Positions 52,887-62,180 of a stretch of 64,000 nucleotides of DNA are shown piece after piece. Origin of the DNA: Pedobacter ghigonis (GTDB lineage Bacteria; Bacteroidota; Bacteroidia; Sphingobacteriales; Sphingobacteriaceae); NCBI RefSeq assembly GCF_903166585.1, contig NZ_CAESCM010000014.1:62001-126000 (forward strand). The letters are read 5' to 3'. Within the stretch, counting starts at the first letter, position 1; each line of letters begins with the position of its first letter. The notes below the pieces were generated by a model that had not been told where the DNA came from, made no database searches, and saw only the letters and a list, made by a program, of their open reading frames with translations. The position numbers and the translations under genes are program-made.

Positions 52887-55800
52887 ATGAAAACAACCTC
52901 AGCCAAGAGGACATCACACCTTTATCGGATCATGAAATATTCATGTTTAACATTTTCAATTATCTGCATATTCTGCAGTTCACTGCTGGCATCGGCGGGC
53001 ATGGCCCAACGCCTGGAAAAAAGTAGTGTAACCATTAAAATTAATAAAGGCCGCAGGCTTAACGAAATTGTAAAAGAAATAGAGGCCGCATCGGGTTTAA
53101 GTTTCGTGTACAATCCCGATTTGCTTCAGGAGAGGAACACTTTTGTAAGCGGCGACTTTAAAATGGAGCCTGTACGCTCTCTTTTAGATAAATTAGGACT
53201 TAACGTTGTAGAGAAAGGTGATTATGTGATTCTGAACAATGCCACTTTTAACAAACCCGACCGCATTATTACCGGTGTGGTTAAAGATTCGTCAGGTATT
53301 ACACTTCCGGGGGTTTCGGTAAAAGTAGTGGGCACGCAAAGTGGCACCATTACCGATGCCAACGGTGCTTTCAGGATCGAAGTAAGCGCACAAACGGTGC
53401 TGTCTTTCTCCATGATCGGCTACAGAACCAAAGAGGTAACCGTGGGCGAAAATCAGGTAATTAATGTTACGCTGATTGAAGAAAGATCGAACCTGGGAGA
53501 GGTAGTTGTTGTAGGTTACGGTACACAGAAAAAAGAAACCTTAACCGGTGCCATTAGCATCGTTTCGTTAGATAAGCTATCATCAAGGTCGGTAAACAGT
53601 GTAGGCGAGGTGCTTGCAGGTAAATCGCCGGGCGTAATTGTGACCAACGAAGGTGGCGACCCAACTTCAACACCACGCATCAATATTCGCGGTGCCGGAG
53701 GTTTAAACGGAGAAAGCGTATTGTATGTTATTGATGGTTCTATCTTTTTAGGTACGCCACAACTTAACCCCAACGATATTGAATCCATTTCTGTACTGAA
53801 AGATGCTTCGGCAGCGATTTATGGTGCCAGAGCTTCGGGTGGTGTGGTTTTAATTACCACCAAAAAAGGAAAGAACGGCAAAATGCAGATCAGCTTTGAT
53901 GCCAAACTGGGGCAGCAAAGTGCCTGGAAAAAATTAGAGCCTTTAAACGCCGAACAACGTGCACAGGTAGCGGCAACAGCAGCAAAGAACGGTGGAACAA
54001 CCATTTTGCCTGCTTTTGATGCAAGTAAATATCCCGATGGACAGGTAACCCGTACGAACTGGATGGACGAAGTATTTAGAGATGGCTTGCTTCAGGATTA
54101 CAACGCAGCCATAAACGGCGGAAGTGAGAAATCTAATTTCTACCTGAGTTTTAACTACCGCAATGCTGAAGGTATTGTATTGAATACCAAAACCCAGCGT
54201 TACAACTTCAGGATAAACTCTGAACATGAGCTTGCGCCCTGGTTAAAGGTGGGCGAAAACCTATCATACAGTAACACCAACGGTAATGGCGCAAACACTA
54301 GCAGCGATTATACAGGTGCACTTTTATCGGCCATTTATTATCCAACCAACGGCACACCTTACAATGCCAATGGTAGTTTTGCAGGCTTGCCTGGCGGGCA
54401 GTACGCCGGCGATTATGGCGATATCATTAACCCCGTAGCCGAATTGCAGCGTATAGATATCAACAACCCGGTTAATGTGTTGGTGGTAAATCCATATGCT
54501 ACACTTAAACTGGCAAAAGGATTAAGTTTCAGATCGAACCTGAGCATCACACGCTCATCTTCACAATTTAAAAGTTTTACCCCAAAAAGGCCCGAAGTTG
54601 GTAAGCCGGTATTGAGCAACAGTTTGGTAGAAAGGGCAGATCAGGCTAACGATTTTCTGGCAGAGCAGGTGTTGAATTATAAAACCACTTTCGGTTCTCA
54701 TCAGCTTGATTTTACAGGTGGTTATACTTTCCAGAAAACCAAAAGCAATGGTCTGTATGCTTCTGGTGCTGGTTTTGACGATGAATCGGCACAATACCGT
54801 TACCTGGTTAATGCTACGGTTATCCAGCCTTCTTCGAGCTATGCAGATGCCAAAGCATTATCTTCTCTTTTTGTAAGGGCAAATTACAATTACAAAGAAA
54901 AATACCTTTTATCGTTAATTGGTCGCCGCGATGGATCATCGATGCTTACCAAAGAAAACAGGTTCAGGAACTATGGTTCAGTTTCGGCCGGTTGGACCGT
55001 AAGTAAAGAGGATTTTCTTAAATCAGCTTCGTGGTTAACCGAATTAAAATTAAGGGGTAGTTACGGTATTCTGGGTAATTTGGGTAGTCTTTCATCATCG
55101 GCAGTAAACCCGCTGTTAAGCGCTACACAAAGTTATTTCGGGCAAAGCCCAACCTTGCAAAATGGATATGTACAAACCATTCTTGCCAATAAAAACTTAA
55201 CCTGGGCCGAAAGTAAACAGACCAATATTGGTTTGGATGCAACTGTTTTCGACCGTTTGAGCCTGGTAGCCGATTATTTTATTAAAGAAACCAATAAAAT
55301 GATCTTAACCCGCTCGTTACCCGGAACTGCCGGTTTAAACACGCAAACCATTAATGCAGGTTTGGTGAAGGATAAAGGTATTGAATTGGGCTTAACCTAT
55401 AACAGCAGCAAAAATGCAGCATTTACTTACTCGGTTAATGCAACTTTAACCAAACTGAACAATAAGGTTGAAGAATTAGCGCCCGGCTTGCAAAATATTG
55501 CCGTGGGAACCAATTTCCGTAACGAGCTTGCACCATTATCTATCAATGTGGGACAGCCATTGTACAGTTATTATGTATTAAAAACCGAGGGGATTTTCCA
55601 GTCGCAGGCCGAAGCCGATAACTATAAAAATGCCAGCGGACAAAAAATACAACCCAATGCCAAGGCGGGTGATTTCAAATTTGCAGATTTAGATGGCAGT
55701 GGTTCAATCGACAGTAAAGACCGTTATTTTGCCGGAAGCGCTTACCCTGATTTTTCTTATGGAGTAAGTTTCAACGCCAGCTACAAAAACTTCGACTTTA

Positions 55801-56234
55801 ACATTTTTGCACAAGGAGTACAAGGCAATAAGCTTTTCAATGCAGTAAAAAGAACTACATACAGCGCGAGCGGACCTTCGTATAATAAACTTGTAGGTAT
55901 TTTAGATGCCTGGTCGCCGGAAAACCCTGGAGGCAAAGTGCCAATTATCTCTACCAGCGATAGCAATGGTAACTTTAATGCATCTGATTTTTATATCGAA
56001 GATGGTTCTTACCTGCGCATCCGCAACGTAACCCTGGGTTATAGTCTGCCAAAACAATTGACCACTAAGCTCAGAACAGGTGCCATTAGGGTGTATGCAA
56101 CCGCCAACAACTTGTTTACCATTACCAATTATTCGGGCTTCGATCCGGAGATCGGAATGGATAACAATGGTTTGGATGTTGGTCGCTACCCACAAGCCAG
56201 AAGCTTTATCCTTGGTTTAAGCGTTAATCTTTAA
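52887..56234 (+). CDS. SusC-like TonB-dependent receptor with STN signalling domain
   Basis: 1115 residues. Signal region (CLTFSIICIFCSSLLASAGM), STN domain (INKGRRLNEIVKEIEAASGL to VEKGDYVILNN), carboxypeptidase-like domain (ITGVVKDSSGITLPGVSVKV), plug (VVVGYGTQKKE, INIRGAGGLNGESVLYVIDG, VLKDASAAIYGARASGGVV) and a barrel ending SFILGLSVNL. Works with the SusD-like lipoprotein 12 bp downstream. The phosphatase gene in the same unit hints at a phosphorylated ligand. Confidence 0.95.
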   Translation: MKTTSAKRTSHLYRIMKYSCLTFSIICIFCSSLLASAGMAQRLEKSSVTIKINKGRRLNEIVKEIEAASGLSFVYNPDLLQERNTFVSGDFKMEPVRSLLDKLGLNVVEKGDYVILNNATFNKPDRIITGVVKDSSGITLPGVSVKVVGTQSGTITDANGAFRIEVSAQTVLSFSMIGYRTKEVTVGENQVINVTLIEERSNLGEVVVVGYGTQKKETLTGAISIVSLDKLSSRSVNSVGEVLAGKSPGVIVTNEGGDPTSTPRINIRGAGGLNGESVLYVIDGSIFLGTPQLNPNDIESISVLKDASAAIYGARASGGVVLITTKKGKNGKMQISFDAKLGQQSAWKKLEPLNAEQRAQVAATAAKNGGTTILPAFDASKYPDGQVTRTNWMDEVFRDGLLQDYNAAINGGSEKSNFYLSFNYRNAEGIVLNTKTQRYNFRINSEHELAPWLKVGENLSYSNTNGNGANTSSDYTGALLSAIYYPTNGTPYNANGSFAGLPGGQYAGDYGDIINPVAELQRIDINNPVNVLVVNPYATLKLAKGLSFRSNLSITRSSSQFKSFTPKRPEVGKPVLSNSLVERADQANDFLAEQVLNYKTTFGSHQLDFTGGYTFQKTKSNGLYASGAGFDDESAQYRYLVNATVIQPSSSYADAKALSSLFVRANYNYKEKYLLSLIGRRDGSSMLTKENRFRNYGSVSAGWTVSKEDFLKSASWLTELKLRGSYGILGNLGSLSSSAVNPLLSATQSYFGQSPTLQNGYVQTILANKNLTWAESKQTNIGLDATVFDRLSLVADYFIKETNKMILTRSLPGTAGLNTQTINAGLVKDKGIELGLTYNSSKNAAFTYSVNATLTKLNNKVEELAPGLQNIAVGTNFRNELAPLSINVGQPLYSYYVLKTEGIFQSQAEADNYKNASGQKIQPNAKAGDFKFADLDGSGSIDSKDRYFAGSAYPDFSYGVSFNASYKNFDFNIFAQGVQGNKLFNAVKRTTYSASGPSYNKLVGILDAWSPENPGGKVPIISTSDSNGNFNASDFYIEDGSYLRIRNVTLGYSLPKQLTTKLRTGAIRVYATANNLFTITNYSGFDPEIGMDNNGLDVGRYPQARSFILGLSVNL

Positions 56235-56246
56235 TCTCACACAAAA

Positions 56247-57770
56247 ATGAAAACGAATATAAAATACCTGGCAGTAATTGCCGCAACCGTTTTTGCCTCG
56301 TGCACCAAACAGCTCGATATTGTACCTGAAGGTTCGCCATCGGCACAGAACTTCTGGAAAACCAAAGAAGATGCCATTAAAGCTGAAGGTGGCATGTACG
56401 AAAAATACAACGAAGAAGATTATTATGGCCGTGGTATGTTCTGGTTTATCAATGCCAGCGATGATATGGTAACCGGCCGTAACAAGCCAGAGGCCGATAA
56501 CATTAAAAACTTTAACCGCAGTTATATTGGTGGGGGCTATACCGAATCGCAATGGAGCATGCGTTATGCCATTATAAAAAGGGCTAACGATATTATTACC
56601 AATGTGCCCGGTATTAACATGGATGAAACCCTTAAAAAGCAAATCATTGGCGATGCTTACTTTAATGCCGGCCTGGTTTATTTTCAGCTGGCGGCCAACT
56701 ACGGAAACGATAAAGCTGGTGTACCCATTGTAACTCCTGATGCTGACCCTGCCGTAGCGGTGCCTCGTGCTAAAAACGTAAACGAAAATTACGATTACAT
56801 CATCGGGCTCTTGTTAAAAGCTGCCGATAACCTGCCTTATTTTAAGGATATGAAAGCTTCAGATTATGGCAAAGCGCATAAAACTGCTGCCTGGGCTTAT
56901 TTATCGAAAGTATATTTATACAAAAAAGATTATGCCAATGCTGCAAAATATGCTGATATGGTAATCTCTTCTGGTCAGCACGATTTAATTACGACCAGTT
57001 TTGCCGATGTTTTTAAAGCTTCAAACAATTGGTCAAAAGAGTATATCTGGTCGGTTGTGTGTACGCCAAGTGGTGGTGGTACCGGTTGGGGCAGTAAATT
57101 GCCTGGGGTAATGCTTACCAACAAGGCCTGGGGTATTTACAATGGCTGGGGTTATTATTTGCCAACAAAAGAGCTATACGATTCGTACGAAACCGGCGAT
57201 CAGCGTCGTGAGGCTACCATTTTGAAACCTGGCGATAAGTTTATGTTTTTTGGTGCTGAGCGCAGCTTTACCAAAGATGCAGGTGCAACATCTGATTACC
57301 AGTTTAAAAAATACATGGAGCCTTTCACTTATGCTAATCCAATTCCTACGCATGTTAACCCGAATGGCGATAACGGAACTACCGATTTAAATGTACCTTT
57401 AATGCGTTATGCTGAGGTACTCTTGATCAAGGCCGAAGCGGCAATTAATTTAAGCGGTGCAGGTGCGGGCGATACTGAACTGAATAAAATCAGGATGCGG
57501 GCAGGACTTGGCATCAAATCGGGTATGACGATTGATGATTTAAAACGCGAAAGACGTAATGAGTTGGCTGGTGAATGGGCCGACCGTCACCGCGATTTGG
57601 TACGCTGGGGCGATGCACAGGCTGCTTATGCCAAACCTTTGCATAATTTAGATGGCAGCGTTATCTGGCCAGCCAGAAATTTCAATCCACAAGTGCACGA
57701 TGTTTGGGCCGTTCCGCAAAGGGAGATCGATAACAGTGCCGGAACGATAAAACAAAATGCAGGATGGTAA
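56247..57770 (+). CDS. SusD/RagB-family outer-membrane lipoprotein
   Basis: 507 residues. Lipobox FASC after a short signal peptide; SusD helices (GDAYFNAGLVYFQLAANYG, AHKTAAWAYLSKVYLYKKDY) and the C-terminal LKRERRNELAGEWADRHRDL. Its last seven bases overlap the start of the phosphatase gene, so the two are translationally coupled. Confidence 0.94.
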   Translation: MKTNIKYLAVIAATVFASCTKQLDIVPEGSPSAQNFWKTKEDAIKAEGGMYEKYNEEDYYGRGMFWFINASDDMVTGRNKPEADNIKNFNRSYIGGGYTESQWSMRYAIIKRANDIITNVPGINMDETLKKQIIGDAYFNAGLVYFQLAANYGNDKAGVPIVTPDADPAVAVPRAKNVNENYDYIIGLLLKAADNLPYFKDMKASDYGKAHKTAAWAYLSKVYLYKKDYANAAKYADMVISSGQHDLITTSFADVFKASNNWSKEYIWSVVCTPSGGGTGWGSKLPGVMLTNKAWGIYNGWGYYLPTKELYDSYETGDQRREATILKPGDKFMFFGAERSFTKDAGATSDYQFKKYMEPFTYANPIPTHVNPNGDNGTTDLNVPLMRYAEVLLIKAEAAINLSGAGAGDTELNKIRMRAGLGIKSGMTIDDLKRERRNELAGEWADRHRDLVRWGDAQAAYAKPLHNLDGSVIWPARNFNPQVHDVWAVPQREIDNSAGTIKQNAGW

Positions 57771-59620
57771 AAAGACTTGGTTTAATGTGCCTTCTGGGCA
57801 TGGTTGGTTTAGGCTTTCAGCCGCTTTATGCGCAGCAAAAACTTACGGCCAATCAGGCGCATAGTCACAACGATTATAAACAACAAATTCCGCTGCTTAC
57901 CGCTTATTATGCTGGTATGGGCTCCATTGAGGCCGATATATTTTATCGCGATGGTGAATTGTTTGTTGCACATGAGCGCTCGGAGATTAAACCCGGGCGC
58001 ACTTTACAGCAACTGTACCTCGATCCGCTGGCTCAATTGTTTAAAGAAAACGGCAATCATTCTTATCTGGATGCTAAACAAAAGCTTCAGCTGGTAATTG
58101 ATATTAAAGAAGACCATGTGCATGCCTTGAATAAACTGGTGGAAACTGTTAAGGCTTATGGTGCCATATTTGATCAGAAACAAAATCCTGATGCCATTAA
58201 ACTGGTTATTAGTGGAGATGTGCCTGCTGCCGACCATTTTAGTGATTATCCGGAAATCATTTCTTTTGATGGCCGGCCAGAGAAAAGTTATAACAGTGCC
58301 CAGCTGGCACGTATAGCCATGATTAGCGATGACATGGCCCATTATGCAGCTTGGAATGGGAAGGGAACACCCACACCACCTGATTTAGAAAAGCTGACTG
58401 CTGTGGTGGCGAAGGCACACCAAATGGGCAAACCTTTCCGCTTTTGGAATACGAAAGATAGTCCGAATACCTGGAAAGAGCTGGAGCGGATAGGGGTAGA
58501 TTGGATTGGTACTGATCATCCTGAAAATTTAAAAGCATTTTACCAGAACCGGGCAAAGCAGGAATACACCAGTCCGAAAGCTTATGTGCCTTACCAGCCT
58601 ACTTATAAAAGCGATGGTGCAAGCCGTAAGGCCAAAAATGTAATTCTTCTCATTGGCGATGGAATGGGCCTGGCACAAATTCAGGCCGGCCTTAGTGCTA
58701 ACTTTGGCTTATCGAATTTAGCTAACCTGAAGCATATCGGTTTTTCGCGTACCGAGGCAGTAAATTCTGATTTTACTGATTCGGCCGCGGGTGCAACTGC
58801 AATGGCTACCGGTCATAAAACGAATAACCGCTACATCAGTCTGGATGCCCAGGGGCGTAAACTCACCCGGATTCCGGATACGCTGGCCAGGTTTGGGATA
58901 AAAAGCGGCATTATTAGCAGTGGCGATATTACCGATGCCACACCTGCTGCCTTTTATGCGCAGCAAATAGAACGGACCATGAGCAAGCAGATTGCCGCCG
59001 ACCTGCTAAACAGCCATGTGGATATTCTGGTGGGATCTAACCGCAAAAGCTTTATTGGCAATACCGATGCGGGTTTAATGGATAAACTGGCACAAAAAGG
59101 CTATAGCTACCGTACCAACCTGGATGAATTTGCAACAGCTAAAACCGGTAAACAGCTGGTGCTTTTGGCCGATTCGGCTACGCGTAAGGTGTTGGAGGGC
59201 AGGGGCAACATGCTGCAAACTTCATTGCTGAAAACCATTCAGCTGCTTTCGGCCAATCCAAAGGGCTTCTTTATTATGGCTGAGGGTGCACAGATCGATC
59301 ATGGTGGTCATGCCAACGATTTACCTTTTGCGGTAACTGAACAACAGGATTTCGACCGTTTGGTGGGAGAGGCGATCAAATTTGCCGATCGAGATGGGGA
59401 AACACTGGTAATTGTAACTGCTGATCATGAAACTGGTGGACTTTCGCTTTTAGATGCATCATACAAAAAAGGAATGGTAAGGGGCAATTTCAGCACTGAC
59501 GATCATACCAATATTATGGTTCCTATATTTGCTTACGGGCCAGGCGCTAATGCATTTATGGGCGTATATCCGAATAATAGCATTTTCGATAAGATTATTA
59601 AGGCTTACGGGTTAAAATAA
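57764..59620 (+). CDS. Phosphodiesterase-like TIM barrel fused to alkaline phosphatase
   Basis: 618 residues with a signal peptide ending LYAQ. Residues ~28-265 resemble the PLC-like/glycerophosphodiesterase barrel: AHSHNDY (H33, H35, N36), SIEADIFYRDG (E56, D58), FVAHE (H70) and WIGTDHPENL at the end. From ~288 it is a PhoA-type alkaline phosphatase: NVILLIGDGMG (metal), DSAAGATAMATG with nucleophile Ser340, EGAQIDHGGHAND and TADHETGGL. It could cut a phosphodiester and then remove the phosphate. Periplasmic or surface-located; last gene of the second SusCD unit. Confidence 0.9.
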   Translation: MVKRLGLMCLLGMVGLGFQPLYAQQKLTANQAHSHNDYKQQIPLLTAYYAGMGSIEADIFYRDGELFVAHERSEIKPGRTLQQLYLDPLAQLFKENGNHSYLDAKQKLQLVIDIKEDHVHALNKLVETVKAYGAIFDQKQNPDAIKLVISGDVPAADHFSDYPEIISFDGRPEKSYNSAQLARIAMISDDMAHYAAWNGKGTPTPPDLEKLTAVVAKAHQMGKPFRFWNTKDSPNTWKELERIGVDWIGTDHPENLKAFYQNRAKQEYTSPKAYVPYQPTYKSDGASRKAKNVILLIGDGMGLAQIQAGLSANFGLSNLANLKHIGFSRTEAVNSDFTDSAAGATAMATGHKTNNRYISLDAQGRKLTRIPDTLARFGIKSGIISSGDITDATPAAFYAQQIERTMSKQIAADLLNSHVDILVGSNRKSFIGNTDAGLMDKLAQKGYSYRTNLDEFATAKTGKQLVLLADSATRKVLEGRGNMLQTSLLKTIQLLSANPKGFFIMAEGAQIDHGGHANDLPFAVTEQQDFDRLVGEAIKFADRDGETLVIVTADHETGGLSLLDASYKKGMVRGNFSTDDHTNIMVPIFAYGPGANAFMGVYPNNSIFDKIIKAYGLK

Positions 59621-59627
59621 AGGGGTT

Positions 59628-59850
59628 TTACCACAAAGGCACGAAGCACACAAAGACTATTTTTCCGTGCTTTCTGTGTCTCCGCGGCTATTTTCCTATA
59701 GTTTTGCCACGGAGGTACGGAGCTCACGGAGGGAGATATTTCTTTCTGCTTTTGTGTCTTGGTGGTTATTTTATAATGTGCTGCATGTTAATTGTGTAGC
59801 ACGTTTCGCGTTAAAAACGCTTTGTTATTCCACGCTGAGTGGAGTGCTGA
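59628..59850. repeat. Nested palindromic repeat cluster C (one unit plus tail)
   Basis: One complete a-b-b'-a' unit: a 59628-59654, b 59661-59689, b' 59705-59731, a' 59740-59766, pairing outer with outer and inner with inner. The tail GTAGCACGTTTCGCGTTAAA (from about 59796) matches the tails of clusters A and B. Fills the 59621-59943 gap. Confidence 0.78.
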
Positions 59851-59943
59851 GTTTTCGTGGCTATGTGCCTTCTCAATTGCTTAGGAATTAACATTCAATA
59901 CACATTCGGAACTTAAATTTGCGCGATTTAATAATCAATACAC

Positions 59944-60057
59944 ATGCAAAGAAGAAAAGCATTAAGAAATATAGGCGGCCTTTTACTACTGCCATCGTTA
60001 AGTAACGCCATTACTGTAGTAGATCAGAAACCAGTGTATTGCGTGTTGCACATATAA
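59944..60057 (+). pseudogene. Signal-peptide fragment separated from the metallophosphoesterase by a frame change
   Basis: ATG at 59944 encodes MQRRKALRNIGGLLLLPSLS followed by NA and 15 more residues to a TAA at 60055-60057. The twin-Arg start is typical of exported calcineurin-like phosphoesterases. The sequence ends out of frame with the catalytic domain: one extra base near 60038 would join them as KPVYLRVAHITDIH. Confidence 0.6.
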
Positions 60058-60848
60058 CCGATATTCATTTGAAGAACGATTTGGATGCGCCAAAGAAGTT
60101 TACCCAATGCCTGCATCACCTGCAACAGCAATCGCCAAAGGTGAACCTGGTTTTAAATGGCGGCGATATGGTGTTTGATATGAACAAGGAACAAATTGGT
60201 ACCATAAACGACCAATGGAAGCTATTTATGGACACCGTTAAAAACGAATCCAATATTCAAACACAGTATTGCCTCGGTAACCACAATATCTGGTGGAATG
60301 AAGACAGTAAAGCTGATGCTTTTTACGGTAAGAAATATTCGATGGATAAGCTTGAACTGGCAAAACCCTACTACAGTTTTATAAAAGCAGGCTGGAAGTT
60401 TATTGTTTTAGATAGCACCCACCTGGATATTGATAATACCTGGTACATCGGCAAACTGGGTGAGGAGCAGTTTAACTGGCTTGCTGAAGAGTTGAAGGCC
60501 ACCCCTAAAGAAACTCCTGTTTTGGTTATGTCGCACATTCCAATTCTCACTGCCTTGTTAATGATTGAAGATGATATTGTAAACAAATGGACCATGCTGG
60601 GAGGTGATATGCATACCGATACCGCCAAAATTATCAATCTTTTTTATCAGCATCCTAACGTAAAGCTTTGTCTGAGCGGTCACCTGCACATGCGCGACAA
60701 GGTAATTTACAACGGGGTAACCTATCTGTGCAATGGTGCGGTATCGGGTGCCTGGTGGAAAGGAAACCGAAGAGAAACTGCACCGGGTTATGGCCTTATT
60801 GATCTTTTTGCCGACGGTACTTTTGAAGAAAGTTATGTGAATTATTAG
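60039..60848 (+). CDS. Calcineurin-like metallophosphoesterase
   Basis: 269 residues if started at the TTG at 60039. The metal-binding motifs are complete: ITDIHLK (D-x-H), NGGDMVFD (GD), LGNHNIWW (GNH), MSHIPI (H) and LSGHLHMRD (GHxH). It hydrolyses a phosphate ester of unknown identity. As written it has no signal peptide, because that is encoded in another frame just upstream (59944). The gene is either a fresh frameshift mutant, a sequencing error, or a truncated cytoplasmic form. Confidence 0.85.
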   Translation: MRVAHITDIHLKNDLDAPKKFTQCLHHLQQQSPKVNLVLNGGDMVFDMNKEQIGTINDQWKLFMDTVKNESNIQTQYCLGNHNIWWNEDSKADAFYGKKYSMDKLELAKPYYSFIKAGWKFIVLDSTHLDIDNTWYIGKLGEEQFNWLAEELKATPKETPVLVMSHIPILTALLMIEDDIVNKWTMLGGDMHTDTAKIINLFYQHPNVKLCLSGHLHMRDKVIYNGVTYLCNGAVSGAWWKGNRRETAPGYGLIDLFADGTFEESYVNY

Positions 60849-60922
60849 TGTTGGCAAACAACGCCTTTCAATAACCGAAGCACGTTACTTCATAGAGCAT
60901 TCGAAATTCAAGACTACGCTAA

Positions 60923-60964
60923 TAAAAAAGCAAAGGCAGGTGTATTTCCTGCCTTTTGCTTTAA
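60923..60964. terminator. Bidirectional terminator between convergent genes
   Basis: AAAGCAAAGGCAGG (60928-60941) pairs with CCTGCCTTTTGCTTT (60948-60962). A-rich on the left gives a T tract on the minus strand for the gene ending at 60998, and TTTAAAT follows on the plus strand for the phosphoesterase. Confidence 0.8.
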
Positions 60965-60997
60965 ATCTGTAATTATATTTTTAAAAAGTCTGATATC

Positions 60998-62080
60998 TTA
61001 TTGAAAGTACTTCGAAAGGTCGGTTATTTTACCTGAGAAATAAGTACTTCTTGTGTTTGCTAAAGCATTTTTAGTATCATTAATTACAAACAACTTCGAC
61101 TTACCGGCTTCAAAAATAATTTCGCCATAGCGACCTTCATTGAGTTTAAACGGGAAGGTAGCCAATACAAAAGGAGCACTGGTTGTTGTATAGGGAACGG
61201 TATTGGTGCCTTTTTCAACTATATCGAAACTATATATGTAACTGGCATCTGGTAGGGGTGGTAGCTCTATCTGGTTAAAGGAACCATCTTTTAGTAGCGT
61301 AAACCTAAGTTCGGGCAATACTTTTATGCCGGCAGTAGCGTATGCTGCAGTCGACAGCGGTTTAAGCCTGGTGTAAAATACCAGATCTACATCCACATTT
61401 TTAAACTGTGGAAGAAATACGGTTTCAAATTTAGCCTTAATTACCATATTGGCCGGATTTAATGGTGGATCGAGCTTTACATTATCTGCTATTTTTATTC
61501 CATCAAAGAAGAAATTGATGTTCTGGCGTGGAGTAGCCGATTCGATTGTTTTGGTTAACAGAATAGTTGTTTCGCCTTTTTTGCGCACGGTGATTTCTCT
61601 GGTAGTACCTTTATCAATCAGGATAGGTGAGAGGTTATCTACTTTACCGGTACCGGATAAGAATACATTTCCATCTACCAGAAATTCGAGCTCGCCAGAG
61701 AGCGCGTAGCCCTTAATGCCCAACGAAACGGAAGTGTTGTATATTTTAGTGCCATCGTAAAAAATACTGATGTTCTGATCAAATGGCACTGCAGTGATGG
61801 TTTTGGTGAGTAATATTTCAGTTGAACCTTTTTTTCTGACTTTCAAAGTAGCCTGCTGATCTTTTACGGTAAGCAGGGTTTTTACATTAATGCCTCCTGC
61901 AGGCGGGCTGGCTATTACACTGTCTTTATACAGATATTCCAGCTCAACATTACTTGCACCGGTAACGTTTAACTGAATGATTTTAACTGGTTCGGGTTGG
62001 AGTAGTTCTGCCTTGCGACAGGATAAACTTAATGCGGCGATGGCCGAAAGCAGGAAAAGGGTAAATATTTTAAGTTTCAT
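60998..62080 (-). CDS. Lipoprotein of unknown function with internal repeats
   Basis: 360 residues from the ATG at 62078-62080 (MKLKIFTLFLLS, lipobox LSLSC). The frame is open further upstream to 62146 but that part overlaps the terminator hairpin of the preceding gene. Two similar beta-rich modules carry LKVRKKGSTEILLTKTI...NISIFYDGTKI and ITVRKKGETTILLTKTI...NINFFFDGIKI, resembling DUF4397-type or Ig-like surface domains. Probably surface-exposed; second gene after the TonB receptor/beta-helix lipoprotein set. Confidence 0.78.
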   Translation of the reverse strand: MKLKIFTLFLLSAIAALSLSCRKAELLQPEPVKIIQLNVTGASNVELEYLYKDSVIASPPAGGINVKTLLTVKDQQATLKVRKKGSTEILLTKTITAVPFDQNISIFYDGTKIYNTSVSLGIKGYALSGELEFLVDGNVFLSGTGKVDNLSPILIDKGTTREITVRKKGETTILLTKTIESATPRQNINFFFDGIKIADNVKLDPPLNPANMVIKAKFETVFLPQFKNVDVDLVFYTRLKPLSTAAYATAGIKVLPELRFTLLKDGSFNQIELPPLPDASYIYSFDIVEKGTNTVPYTTTSAPFVLATFPFKLNEGRYGEIIFEAGKSKLFVINDTKNALANTRSTYFSGKITDLSKYFQ

Positions 62081-62130
62081 ATAAAGGTTACTTATCATTT
62101 TAGAACAGCATTGTGCCGTTTTTATCATAA

Positions 62131-62159
62131 AGAGACCGTACCCCATGGGTACAGCCTCT
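62131..62159 (-). terminator. Terminator-like hairpin between the two lipoprotein genes
   Basis: AGAGACCGTACCC (62131-62143) pairs over 13 positions with GGGTACAGCCTCT (62147-62159), allowing two wobbles, with a three-base loop and a modest T-rich end on the minus strand. May lower expression of the second lipoprotein. Confidence 0.6.
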
Positions 62160-62180
62160 TCTGATTAAGAGAGAAAAATA

